NCBI GenBank assembly: GCA_023014365.1
Contig: JAEBUN010000016.1
Location: 310,001-374,000 of the forward strand
Direction of reading: 5' to 3'
Origin: Lepiota brunneoincarnata
Taxonomy: Eukaryota > Basidiomycota > Agaricomycetes > Agaricales > Agaricaceae
DNA length: 64,000 bases
Shown here: piece after piece, positions 36,028 through 48,166 of the stretch
How the letters are laid out: every line of letters begins with the position of its first letter
Position numbering within the stretch: the stretch's first letter is position 1
Position numbers and translations under genes: made by a program
Notes under the pieces: model-generated
The model's database searches: none
What the model was told of the DNA's origin: nothing
Seen by the model: the letters and a program-made list of their open reading frames with translations, nothing else

Positions 36028-39000
36028 ATGCACAACCACATTCCACAACCTCCACATACCGCTGGGCTCGGATACCAAGGTATGTACGCATACTACGGTC
36101 TCGCGTGAGTAATGGATATTCCTCACCAATGTAGGTCTGCGACCGCGCATCGACCCCAGCCACGTTCCCTCTCCTATCGAAGCTATCGAAGCGGATCGTC
36201 AGACATGGGAGGACAAGTGCTATATGACGCTTCCAGGAGCCGATATACCTCTGTCAACGTCGGATTTTGTTGCTGTTGATCAAGGTGCGCCTTGTCTCCC
36301 CTATCCTACATACACTCTGACGTAGCCGGCACCTGGATTTGGCTTAGGCAACTCCTCGCCTAGATTTATCCGGGTATCGACATGGAATGTACCTTCGACT
36401 TCTCGACTTGCCACTGGTTGTGCAGTACCTTTGTCTGTTGTAGTACAGCCCTTCGCGGACTTAGATCCTCGAGAGGAGCAAATTCCACTCGTGGACCTGG
36501 GACCCAAAGGTCCACCGCGCTGTGCGAGGTGCAGGGGATACATCAACCCTTGGTGTACATGGACTGCAGGGGGTATGAGATGGAAGTGCAATATGTGTGA
36601 TCATGAGACTGAAGGTACGTCCGTGCAGATTTCTGTCTGGTCTCCGGGGTCTGACTTGTCCATTGGCATGAACAGTTTCGACCGAGTATTTCTCCAACAT
36701 AGATGCCAACAGGCTTACGAATCGACCATGCAGAACGTCCAGAACTCAATAGAGGGACTGTTGAGTTCGTGGCACCTGAGGAGTACTGGGCCCAACATCC
36801 CCCGCTTAAAATCAATCCTTCCTACTACGCCACCGAGCCGCCATCCACAGGGCCCAAAAAGCCCATGCCCATGAACTACGTCTTCGCCTTTGATGTCTCA
36901 AACGATGCGATTGAATCAGGTTACCTCAAAGTTGCCTGTGACCTGCTCAAGACAATGTTATATGGGGGCACTGGTCTAGACGGACAACAACTCGACCCAG
37001 CCTTCCCCGCAACCAGCCAGCTCACTATACTGACATTCGATCACACAATGCACTTTTATGATCTGAATGTGCGCATTTATGTTTCTACTGCGGCTGGTTG
37101 ACAGATGTTCATGCGTATCTTAGTCAGATCACTACACCTATGCTCGTCGTTCCTGACTTGGACGAAGTGTTCGTGCCGATGAGGGATGGACTGTTTGTAG
37201 ACCCTATTGGTCGGAGGTACCCTATACGTTGAGAGTCGCGTGTATTGTCAGCTCATATGCCTTTAGGCAAGCCATTGAAGCTCTTCTAGCCGCATTGCCT
37301 CAACGCTTCGCAGATAGTCCCTCGAGAGGATCTGCATTGGGTTCAGTACTTTGTGCCGTCCTGGCATCACTTGTACGTTGACTGCGTTCTATTTTCGTTC
37401 TTCCCTTACCATTAAACAGGCAGGGCGCGGCGGCCACGCCATAATTTTCCAAGCGACTCTTCCTTCCTGTGGTCTAGGCGCCCTTTCCGGTGCACCACTT
37501 GAGGCCGATCTTTACGACACTGACAAGGAAAAAAATCTTCATAGTCCTCGACACAAATCCTGGCTCGATATAGGTGAGGATTTGGCACAGGAGGGGGTTG
37601 GGGTGACCATGTTCCTCGCACCTAGCAAGTACATGGACATCGGTTCGATTGGGGCAGTAGGCGAGTCTGACTGGTGGGGAAATGTTTTTCCACCCGAGAT
37701 TTGACTCCACGAGGGATACTGTTGCATTGGAATCTCAGCTGCAAAGGGTGATGAGACGTTATCAAGGGTACAACGCCACAATGAAAATGCGATCTTCGTC
37801 TAGTAGGTTTTCCTGTATTCAAGGTGGCCTGCCAGGCTGATTACGGAGGCCAGGCTTACGGATTACAAGGCATTTTGGCAATTTTGTCCAGAGCAACCCG
37901 ACAGATATGGAATTTGGCGTTTTGGATGCAGACAAAGCCATCATGTCAGATTTTGAGCATTCTAGCTCGCTTGACCCAAGGGGCTACGCGTATATACAGT
38001 GCGCGACACTTTATACCACCATTTGGGGCGAGCGAAGAGTGCGTGTCATCAACCTAGCACTGCAGGTTGTCGAGTTGGCTGGGAACGTATTTCAGTTTGC
38101 TGATATGGACACCATTTTGTGTCGACTCGCTCGCGAAGGTCAGCATGCTACATATCTTAATCTAAAAATGCGCCGAGGCTTACCCCCGTTTAGCCATGAT
38201 TAATATGGGCAAGCAGAAGCTGAGCACCATCCGAGAAGATCTAACAGAAAGATGTTCCGCGATGCTTCTCTGCTATCGAACCAAATGTGCTTCTAGTTCT
38301 CGTGGTTCCCAGGTGTGCCTTATCTAGCCGGTGTACTATATATCCTCACTGAGCGACCCAGCTCATCATCCCGGAAGCACTCAAAGCTTTGCCTGCATTC
38401 CTCCTCGCCCTCTTCAAATCCAAATCACTCAAAGGTAGTCCATCCCTACTCGTTTCTTCTTATCCACTCATTCTTCCGAAAAGGCCGCCATGTGTCGTCC
38501 GATGTCCGGAATTACACTGCCCACCGCATCCTCTCCCTGCCCCCTCGCGAACTCATACATCTCATACACCCGCGCCTCCTCGCTTTGCACGATCTCGACG
38601 ACCAAATTGCCCTTCCCCAGATTTGTACCGTGGACAATCCTGATGGAACACAGTATCAGTATGAGAAGACCATCTCGCCGTCGTTGATGAGGAATAGCCA
38701 TTTCTTTATGGAGAGTGGGGGGATTTACCTCATTGGTACCTTGCGACTTTACCTTTCTGTGCTCGATTTGACACGGTGATACCCAGATAATGATGAACTG
38801 ACGATCTTTTGGATCGGTTCAGGCGTCTCACCGCAGTTGTTACGGGATCTGTTTGACACAGATGATTTCTTGTCCCTTAACCCTCAGCTTGTGCGTCCGT
38901 TTTCCCTTTACCAGGGCATCCCCTCAGAATCTCACATATCATCAGTATCACCTTCCCCGCCTCCCAACCACATTCTCTACCCAAGTCCATAACATCCTTG

Positions 39001-39323
39001 CTAGACGCATCGCTTCGCGTGGGGGTCGTAAGCTCAAGATGCTTATTGCAAGACAGAATCAGGACGCCGCCGAACTCGAATTTAGCGACATGCTTGTGGA
39101 AGATCAGAATAATGGCGCAATGTCCTATCTCGACTGTACGTCACGGGTTCTTGATACTACTCATTTCGCCGTGGCTGACATCACCTCTGCAGTTCTAGCG
39201 CTGCTACACAAGCAAATTACAAACGAAGTGAGTTTGCTGTATATCGAGTGCACAGAAAGTTGAGCCGTAATTGTTCGCCGTAGCTAACTAACGAAGGTGC
39301 TTTTGGAGGTGGGGCGAGCATAA
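36028..39323 (+). CDS. SEC24: COPII coat cargo-binding subunit, Sec24 family, two frame breaks
   Basis: Family role: cargo-adaptor subunit of the COPII coat at ER exit sites. The N-terminal exon (ATG at 36028 is a guess) gives [14 protein letters not shown], then [20 protein letters not shown]. Further on: [19 protein letters not shown], the zinc finger CARC..CNMC (36520-36600), [126 protein letters not shown] and [19 protein letters not shown], ending near LLEVGRA at 39323. About a dozen short introns are used. Two one-base breaks were found: at 36714-36716 (DANRL to [13 protein letters not shown]) and at about 37660 (SIGAV to [14 protein letters not shown]). The sequence on both sides of each is fully conserved. 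This is a recent pseudogene or an assembly error. Confidence 0.85.
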
Positions 39324-40137
39324 GGGGTTCACCCTGGTAAAATGCACGTATGCCGAGGTCGACGGACATGATCTAGCACAAATCCCTTGGATCCCCCATC
39401 TAAGAATCCATGCTTATATATATATATATTCCCTCTAAACACAATTTTCCTCTAGTTGTAGACGGACATATGCCAGGATTCGCTATCTCGTTTTTTGCCC
39501 AGTTTGCAGGCGAGCTAAGGGCGCAAGTATGAAGGGTCTCACAATATTGCTCCTCATACTTCGGCTTGTAGGGTAGCCAACTGGTTGATTTGACCATCTT
39601 GTAGCACGTGATAGGTTGGCCCGAGTGGAAGCCAAAAAACAAAAATGCCAGATACCAAACTTCGGGTCGTGTTTCCGCCCTCCGGTGTATTACAGAATGG
39701 CAGAATGGCATGAAGATGGCACTCCTGAGTGTTATACTTGATGGAAGATTTCCTGGATTACGATTACGACGAGGACGACATAGCAGCTCAGATAACGGGA
39801 ACTAGGGAGTGGTCGAAGGAGGCTGTGGTTTGACCAGCGATCGCCCACCACGGAAAACAAACAATGGAGCAACAGTGCCGCGCGGCTGTCGATGCCAGAC
39901 CGCGATCCAGGAGTTGTAAAGCAGGCCATTTCATGTCCATATTGATATGTCGGTACAGCATGACAGTTTTGGAGAGGAGCCTGGAGCCGTCTGTGAGCCG
40001 TTCCAAAGGGTGTTTTTTATTCTATTTCATTCTATTTTTCGTGTATTTACACAATCTATCACGTGCTACAAGAATTTCCGAAGGGGCTGCAAAAGCGGAC
40101 TTTTAGAACGAGAATACTTTAGGGACATATTCTTACT
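39324..40137. other. Intergenic stretch, nothing recognised
   Basis: Contains a short TA run at about 39417-39429. Open frames on both strands (for example 39400-39711 minus) have no family motif. The right end should carry the promoter of the HNH-domain gene. Confidence 0.35.
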
Positions 40138-41468
40138 ATGTCCCAACATTCACGCCCAGCCAAACCTCCGCCCCTAGCCCAACCTTATCTCCCAGCACAA
40201 CCCTTGCCCAGGCCAAATCCTTTCCCTTCTGACCAGTATTTATGGCAGTCCGCCTACAATGCCTGCCTGGACTATGAGGAACGTGCGCGCGAGATGCCCC
40301 AACCCAAGACCAAACCCAGAACTGTGTTACCTCTCATTTACGCAAGAGTTCTGGGGTGTATGCTTTATTTTGCCCCCACGAATGGTGGTCGAGACAGCAT
40401 TGCCAGGGAAGTATTATCTTGCCAAAACCGGAACGACTCACTCGCCAAACTAGCTGAGCTTTACATGCGCTGTTTTCTTCGCTGCTGTAAGAGCTCGGCC
40501 GCCTTGGAGCTGAAAAATCCAATATTTAACCCTTCCTCTCTTCAGTCAAGTCGGCATCTGGCCCTACCCCTGCAATCTCCCCGCATTCTTCTAGAACATC
40601 TTTTGAGGATTACCGCCAAACTCTGAACGATCTGCTCGAAGAAGCCCCTCGCAGCCATACGACAGCAAAGAAATTGGTTGAGTCAACAGGATCTGCATCC
40701 TCCGCCCAATCTATTAACGCATGTAACTGCGCCAGGCTCTCTCTCGTGATGGTAATCGCTGTATGCTGACAGGGAAATACGATAGTGGATCAGTTGACAG
40801 AATGCCATGGCTCCAAGAGATTCTCAGCAGCGACTCGGGCGTAGCTGAGGTTCCTACTCATTGTGCCCACATTATACCGGAATCAATAAATCAACAGATC
40901 TCGAACGAAAGTGTATGATTCAATGACAGGTTAGATTGTCTGTTGCGTTAAATAAGCCAAAATTTAGATCGATTACGCTGCCTCGGTTTGGGAGGTTATG
41001 GATCGGTTTGGGCAAGTGGATGTTAAGAAGGAGCTTAGCGGCGCGGATATCCACCGACTTGAAAACGTTATGACGGTGGAAGTCAATTCATACACCTTAT
41101 TTGACAAGCTTTCAATCTGGCTGGAAGAGACGGTATGTTCTCGCAGCCTTCAAAGGACCCCCCGATGTGATCCAAACTCATTGCAGGATGTGCCTAACCA
41201 ATACCGTTTCGGTGCCGTACGGCCGAGCCTGCTTCCTCATCCAGAGGTTACCACGTTCCGTTCCTCAGATGACAGGTTACCACTACCTGACCCACGCTAC
41301 CTGCGCTTGCATGCTGCGTGTGCCCAGGTTACGCACTTTTCAGGAGCGGGAGAATACCTTGATAGCATTTTCAGAGATCTGGAAGAGATGAGAGTGCTGT
41401 CAAAGGATGGGTCATCTGCAGAGGTGCTCACTTATGCACTGATGAACCGCACAGGTGTGGTCGTATAG
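40138..41468 (+). CDS. HNH-endonuclease-domain protein (fungal HNH_2-like family)
   Basis: Start ATG at 40138: MSQHSRPAKPPPLAQPYLPA, Pro-rich. Then NPFPSDQYLWQSAYNACLDY and PLIYARVLGCMLYFAPTNGG. Introns lie at about 40487-40546, 40678-40738, 40911-40967 and 41131-41187, and all join in phase. The HNH core is ALSRDGNRCMLTGKYD, then THCAHIIPESIN (C..C spacing followed by CAHI-IP), then IDYAASVWEVMDRFG. The C-terminal block has DIHRLENVMTVEVNSYTLFD, DVPNQYRFGAVRP, LPLPDPRYLRLHAACAQVTH, FSGAGEYLDSIFRDLEEMRV and GSSAEVLTYAL. About 360 residues, no break. The family is expanded in Rhizoctonia-type fungi and its function there is unknown. DNA cleavage is possible from the motif but unproven. A deleted copy lies at 27374-27949. 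Confidence 0.78.
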
Positions 41469-44056
41469 GTTCGCCCAGTCTAATTGAGCGGCTGCGCCTC
41501 TCGTGACCGGATGAGGTCAACATATTTTCCGGTGTTCTCGATAACACAGCATGCCCTGTGTGCGGAGCCTGACGAGAGGTGTGCTACAGCACAGGGGCCG
41601 GCTCGGTTGACCTTACAGAAACCCCCAAGTCTCCCAAATCCACTACTCCCACTCACATGTGGTAGTATTCTCGCATTTCATAGCAATCAAACGATATTTT
41701 ACTTTTACTTTTATCCTAGACAAGATAATCCATTAATTTCAAAAGCCCTCGAGTCACAGCCATTGAAAAAATATTCCACCAGTACGAGTAAAATTATATC
41801 ATTATTGATGGAGCGCCTTGAGCTTTGGTCGTGGTAGGTACGAAGCACTTCTGAAATGGTGAAAATGCCAAGCTGTTGGCTCACCCTCCATTTCTGCGAA
41901 ACTGAGATTTGTCGCAACACTCATGATCATCACAGAATCGGCCGGCATGATCCGACTAGATACAGCGGGCAGCATAAAGTGCGTCAGAGGATAGGGACCA
42001 CGAGAAAACGTCAGAGGTCACCCAAGTGTTGGCAGTAGTCGGGCTGGAGAGGGCCATAGTAATGGTAGCCGACCTCAGGACGGTGGTAGCTGAATGTGTG
42101 TGTATATTCAGCTTCATGATCGGGGTGATTCATTGGACGTGAATCGTACCCTGGCCACTACCACGCATTAGAAAAGAATTCAGCATTCGAGATATCATGG
42201 AAGATGGCAGGTGGGGGTGTCATGATTTTGGGTAGTCTCCTCCATTCCTCGCTTTGAAATGAAAAGCTTTACTCAAGGTCAAACACTTTGCCAGCAAACT
42301 CGGTCTTGTCATGGTTTGAGGGGGAGTGTCGGAATAGCAAATCCCTGTCACGTTCGGACCCGGTGCTCACTGTCTCATATTTCTATAATCTAAGTACATA
42401 CGAGCATGCTACTTAAATATCATGGAAAATGTGCCAAGGAGCAGGATACGCCACCCTCAGGTGGCGCTACTTTGTATTGTTTAATTGCTATAACCTGACT
42501 TTATTGTTTTATAACGCAAGTACCAGAAGTCCATATTTCTGCAATTAAATGCAGTGGATATCAGTGTATCAGAGATAATGGAAACACCTCACTGTGACTT
42601 CATTCTCTGATCTAGAGCAGGATCACTCAAACTCCCTGACTTAGTTGTGCGTGAGGTTTTCAAGCTTAATACCAGGACTTTCATCATTATGGCGGTTCGC
42701 GCCAGCGTTGATGGGGGCAGAAGCTATCATCAGAACATATAAGGTAGTACTGGCAGAGAGGAGAATGAGGTGGCTTCGCATCCCGGTAGATAAATGTAGA
42801 CTGGATGCTGAGTGAGGTCGATTTCGGTAAGTTGTTGTTGAAGTTGATTTTCGAGGCCTCATGTATGAAGTTTCTGTACAATTCGAGGGAAGGTCTGAAA
42901 AATAAAAAGCTATCTTATCGGATCATGTGTCAGGAACCTTGTATTTGGCGAGATGTTGAGCTGTAAAGGTGAGAGTTGATGTTTACCACAATGATGATGG
43001 GCGGCCTGTGCATGTCACTGAAGAAGTTGTCATCTGCTCCAGCTCCTTGTTGGCTCCTAGTACCCAATGTTGAAATATGCGGATAGCTTAGACGCCTTTT
43101 ATAACTCGGTGGATCATGCTAGATGGAAGGGCTCCTATCCTACCTCTTGTGAAGCAACGATGCGGGTTTCATTACACCGCTAAGTTGACGGTCAAGTTTA
43201 GAAGAACCTAAGAGGTCAGGGTAGTAGTACCTCACTCGAGAACGTGGAAAACGCTGAACCTGCGCAGCAGGAGGGGGATCCTAGAGTGATCATCAGGGTC
43301 AGATTCGATGATCATCTGCCCCCCTGCCTCGTTGACTTGATGGATTAAACACAGAAAATTCTACCATCGACACCACTGTACCGCAGAAATGATATGCTGC
43401 GCAGAATGCGGTAGCTTTAAGCTGGTCTTTCGTCTGGAAAGAGCGGTTCACATATTGCAATTGTGCTGAGGCTCTTGCTCCGATTAATGCATTTAGAGCC
43501 CTGCTTCCACTTTCCACGCTGTTCTCCCATGTCTTACCTGGTTCCTTCGGAATATCAAGTCAAGTCGCTATCTATCCATAATCTGGGTCATTTGTTTTGA
43601 AAGCAATGGAATTAGAGTACGAGCCCGCCTGGCCGGTGTTAAAGTTGGTACTGAGTACTCATTGAAGTACAGGATTGATATTAAACACCGAGTATGCTGA
43701 AGTTCCAAGTTCTCAACTGAATCCAAGATGGGGAAACCCGAATATTATCTTTATACTCATTGGTCGTTGCTCAGAACCCAAAATTCAAGCCTGAGACGCA
43801 GAAAATCAAGGGACTTGGGCGTTCTTTTTGCTCTCTCGAACCCGAGGGCAGCGCGATCATCATAAATTGTTCCGGGGCGGGCAATTTCTACTTCCAAGAC
43901 GTTACCCAGAGAAATCAGAATCAGCTCAAGAGTCCATGGTCAAGTTTGGCGTTCCACAGCACAATTACGTATATCGCTTGTTGACTAACCACAAGCAGAG
44001 ACACAAGATAAGATGGGAGACCGTGGGGTACCAGAACCAGCACACCATCCACAGAG
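41469..44056. other. Long gene-poor stretch with one possible small secreted peptide
   Basis: About 2.6 kb. The first 200 bases resemble the 3' flank of the deleted HNH copy (27950-28080), marking the extent of that duplication. Apart from the 42641-42781 frame I see no open frame with a signal or family motif. A few short frames (43299-43517 minus, 43760-44076 plus) overlap in conflicting frames. Confidence 0.35.
42641..42781 (-). CDS. Possible small secreted peptide (46 residues)
   Basis: ATG at 42781 gives MRSHLILLSASTTLYVLMIA followed by SAPINAGANRHND and a short polar tail ending NLTHN. The first 25 residues have the shape of a signal peptide (one Arg, hydrophobic core, then small residues SAP/NAG). 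The frame is also open upstream to 42862. No family recognised; it could be the first exon of something larger, or chance. Confidence 0.22.
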   Translation of the reverse strand: MRSHLILLSASTTLYVLMIASAPINAGANRHNDESPGIKLENLTHN

Positions 44057-47000
44057 TCACACTTCTCGCCTCTTAAATCTCACCCTCGCATGGGTCGGTA
44101 AAATTGTCGCACTTGATACCCAATCCGTGAGCACCCGTTCCTGCTCTTCAAAGTCCAAGCCCAGCACATCCTCCGGGAGGAGAACTTCATATCGCCGCAC
44201 GATACTCGTGATGATACAGAGACTTTCGGTTATCGCAAAGCGCTGACCAATGCAGCTGCGTGGACCTCCAGAGAATGCCAGGACTATAGTTATGGGAATA
44301 GTCAGCGCGTCGGAAGCAGGAGAGGAAACCAACAAAAGTTTCGCGAAAATTTGTCACATGACCTCATTTAACAACAAACGAAAAAAATTCCTATTAATCA
44401 ACAACTATATCTTACATGCCAAAAATAGCTGGAAAGAAGAATACTGTCTCTGAACTATGCTCCCTGATATGTACAAAGCATCAGGGGTGTATTCCTGCTT
44501 GTGAAATTACTGATTTCTTCAGAGTCAACATTTCCACCATCTAGTGGGTTATCCATAGGCACAAGGAGCAGGATCATTATGAGGATGCTCCTAGGTCTGG
44601 GAGACATTCCTTATTGAATGACAGGGAAATGTAACACATCAAAATTGTGCTGGAGAGAAAGAGACCCCAAACTCCCTACAAGATTACCCACTCAAGAAAC
44701 ACTTCCTTTGACTCCCCTGCTCATCCCCACACTATCTGGGGTACTATTAGGTATCAATTGGGTCTTAGTAAATACATTGCTGCAAAGAAACTATTTCTTA
44801 AGCCCTCCCATGTCAAAGCCAGGATGGTATGGGCAAGGGAACATTGGAGGTGGATAGAGGAGGACTGGAAACATGTAATCTAGACAGATGAGGCTTCTGT
44901 GGAGATTGGATTAGGTTCAAAGATGGTTTGGGTATGGAGGAGACCTGGTGAGAGGTACACAGAAAGGTGTTTAACCCCTACTTTCAAGTCTGGAAGACAG
45001 AGTCTTATAATATGGGGGTATATGGCACACAGAAAACTCATTCCACTGGTTTATGTACCCAGGGATACAAGGACTGATGCAAATTATGTTAGCCTAGTCC
45101 TTAGTGGACCATTGTAGGATTTCTTTGGGAATTTATTGGAGGAGAGGGGTAGGTAGCAGTGATGGAAGATGGAGCTCTAATTTACCATGCAAAGGTCACC
45201 CAACAATTCTGCAATTCTCATCTCCCCAATCAACTTCCACATCCAGTTTGGTCACCAGATGTTGGTCCATTGAATATGTATGGAAATACATCAAAGTCAG
45301 AATAAATGACTGACCAGAAATCCCCAAAAACCTTGACAAACTTTGGGAGGTAATTCAGGAGGATTGGACAATGATTGATTTAAATTATATTAATGACCTG
45401 GTCAAGAGCATGCCCAATTATGCTCAGGCAGTCTATGAGGCCAAGGGCCACCATTCAAAATATTATCATAATTTTAGATGCAGTTGTGGTAGTGTAGTGA
45501 ATATTTTTAATGATTAATGCATTGTTTGTCTTTGTTGTTTTCGCAAAACTTTTGTTACCCTACTGTACATGCATCCCGTGGCCATTTGTAAGCGTCGGTA
45601 TCAATTAACCTCTCTGGTCTGAATGTCCCAACGTCGCCACCCCAGTGGATGGCTGAATTATTTGAATAAATATCTCTGCAAATGTTGGAGGATGGATAGA
45701 CCCACGGTTCATGTGCAAGCCAAGCATGTCTATTACGCATAATCCACCTTTGCGTACTGGGAGATCGACTTCTTCTATAACTTTGACTGCGCCTCCAGGT
45801 AAAGTCGTAAACCGCTTGGATTTGATCACCGTGTCCTGTTGCACAAGCTTGCCCAGGCGGACGACTGGTGGGCGAAGACGCAGTGTTTCATGCAAGACTG
45901 CGGAGGTGTATTCCTTTAAAATAGCATCAGCATACTGGCACTGGTATGAACGAGGCGAAAGCCGGACCAATTGTGGAACGTTAGCTTTGTATGCCTAGCT
46001 CGAGGTATTCAGCTACACTTTTACACGGCAATGCTTTAAGACCTACAGAGGCAGGAGCTACAGCAGGAACGCCATCAGGATACACTTTCAAAGCCTCCTC
46101 GAACACTTTTTGCTGATACTCCGGGTAAAGTGCAAGATATGCAAAGACAAAGCAGAGAGTATGTGCAGACGTTTCTGGCTCACTGTCAATCAATGGTCTT
46201 GGGGTGAAAACAGAAGACTCGTACCATGGCCGGCCAGGAAGAATACCTATGAAACTCAGCTTTTAAGGATATCTAGGTAAAATAGTCAATGACTCACAAA
46301 CATATTTGACAATAATTCGCCGTCCGTCAGGCTCCTGTGCCCAGCATCTCCCCCCTCGAAGGTCATATTTGCCTCCACTAAATTGCTCAACAATGCCGTA
46401 CCACGGGCCTCGCCCGGATTCAATCCCACCACCGCATCTTCCCTGGGTTTCATCCGGCCTGCGGCAACGCTGTCTCTTGCCTGAGAAACAACCTCCATCA
46501 TATGCGCCCTCAAATCCTCAAAAGCACCCTTGGCCTCGAGCAACATCGGTCCGAGAAGCGGTACGTACATGCCCCTTTCTGCGATTGCATTCCAAATCGG
46601 TCTCGGGGTGAGTACACGATGAAAGATCTTTCCGATGGCGCTTGTGATAGCCGGACTAAATGGGACTCTATGTCCAGGCGGGGGTGTGCTGGAAGCATCT
46701 TCTAGCCACGTAGAACGTCTACCAAAACCTGCTGATGCGATGATGAGCAGTGTGGCGCGTGTGAGGTCTCGGAGCAGGTTGATCTGGGTTATGGGCTGCT
46801 TTCCGGGGATATTGAGAGCAGTATTATCGATTTCGGAGCACCATTCGTTGATGATACGTGTGGTTTCGCGCCACACAAAAGCATTATTGGCTTCGTTGAA
46901 TGCAGACTTGGCAATGGCACGGTGACGCTTCCATTCAGCTCCCTCGGTGCTAACTATGTTGTGACCGTAGATGTTTAGGGGTTCATACTAGTGATAGCGT

Positions 47001-47631
47001 TCAGCGTCCCACGCCTAGTCCCGCAGAGAGTCATTGCTTACCGCTGCGACATCCTTGGAGAATGTGGATCTATCTGAGCTAACCATTTTGAGCGCGTCGG
47101 CATCGGCGAGCCAGTATGTCGGGAGGGCGTCCCAGAACGTCGTCGAAACCAGGCATGTACTGCCGTATCTACGGTATACTACCCGCAGTTTAGACAAATT
47201 TGGGATTGAGGAGATGGCGGAGGCTACGCACGCGAAAACTTTCCAAAGTACCACCCCATCTGACCCCTGAACGGGTAAAACTGGGCTACAACAATAGCAA
47301 GTGTGCGAAACGGATTCAGCAGCGTAAGGGCACCCCCAGGTGGAGACATTCTGTTCACAAGTCAATCGAATATATGAGATGAAGTCTTGGAATTGGTAGG
47401 ATATGGTGATGGGCGGCGGACTCACGCGACTGCTCTTGCAACCCTCCTTGCTACAATCCACTTGCCTACCAACATCTTGAGAGTCCATGTGAATGCTGCC
47501 AGACTGAAAAGCACGGGCACCGATAGCTTGTGTTGGGAGTATACCATGCCCATCCCGAGCAGATAGACCGAGCAGAGGGAGAGGGAAAGAGACGGTCTAT
47601 GGAAGGCGGCGTCAAACAAGTCACAGAACAA
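44057..47631 (-). CDS. Cytochrome P450 with a transposon inside its last intron
   Basis: Family role: haem monooxygenase, anchored in the ER. Start ATG at 47631 (MFCDLFDAAFHRPSL); the TM segment is VPVLFSLAAFTWTLKML. Then MSPPGGALTLLNPFRTLAIV, TYWLADADALKMVSSDRSTF, YEPLNIYGHNIVSTEGAEWK then RHRAIAKSAFNEAN, the I-helix FFLAGHETSAHTLCF, the K-helix HETLRLRPPVVRL (ExxR), GLHMN, HWGGDVGTFRPERLID, and the haem loop LAFSGGPRSCIGQRFAITE (Cys ligand present). All exons can be joined in phase. The last intron (44282-45568, 1,287 bases against the usual 50-60) separates WPRDAF from LAFSGG and contains a dead Tc1-type element. If that intron is still spliced, the gene may be functional. Confidence 0.85.
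44328..45565 (+). mobile_element. Degenerate Tc1/mariner transposon inside the P450 intron
   Basis: Transposase remains on the plus strand, opposite to the P450. They include KLFLKPSHVKARMVWAREHW, a DDE-type TDEASVEIGLGSKMVWVWRR with a stop replacing Trp just before it (TAG at 44881), CLTPTFKSGRQSLIIWGYMA, EDGALIYHAKV-like text near 45165, PHPVWSPDVGPLN near 45240 and DKLWEVIQEDWTMID near 45335. Several stops and frame changes make it dead. The ends carry inverted repeats: 44328-44347 and the complement of 45537-45556 match at 18 of 20 bases. The right end shows TA followed by CAGT, the usual Tc1 boundary. The left boundary is worn. Confidence 0.85.
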
Positions 47632-48166
47632 GCGGAGAGCCTAGAAGGTAAATAGACATTTACTTACCAGAATAAGCGATGTAGTCACACACCCTCTCCC
47701 CCAGACTGTCGGAGTTCTACGGAGAAAACCTTCATGGAAATGACTTGTGGGGGCTGGTGCCAACTATTTTTCGGTCCTCCTCAGAAATGGAAGGGATTGT
47801 GGAATGAAGTGTGCGCCTTATGCTCTCCTTCAGGCGCCGAAATTGTTACGAGAAGAGAGCAAAGGCCAAACGTGCCTAAACAACTTCTTGATTAGCGCGT
47901 CAACTTGCCCTTGTTGAATTGATCCGTCGTTGATGATTTGAAAACACGTGCCTTTATTTTTAGCTGCACTGCCAAACGCGGCAGTGCATACACAGCCTGA
48001 ACCTCGAATTCTGCGTGCTAAACCTACCTTCAACAGCTCTGCACTGGCCTATTATGTCCATAAAGGACCCCGGTTTCTGCATCCTACTGCTCTCCTATCA
48101 CTTAAGATAGTGATAGGCGTTCCTTCCTTTCACCCCCAGAACCCACGGAACAAACGTAGACAGGGA
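47632..48166. other. Intergenic region, P450 promoter side
   Basis: Divergent promoter space between the P450 and the gene at 48167. An open frame continues upstream of 48167 from 47948 but begins with a GTG and shows no conserved sequence, so it is treated as untranslated. Confidence 0.35.

Noticed and set aside
37053..37120. A third frame break in the Sec24-like gene after HFYDLN
   Set aside because: An intron from 37053 (GTGCGC) to the CTTAGTCAG acceptor joins HFYDLN to ITTPMLVV in phase, so no indel is needed.
46306..46925. Plus-strand open frames over 46.3-46.9 kb
   Set aside because: Shadows of the long P450 exon on the minus strand.
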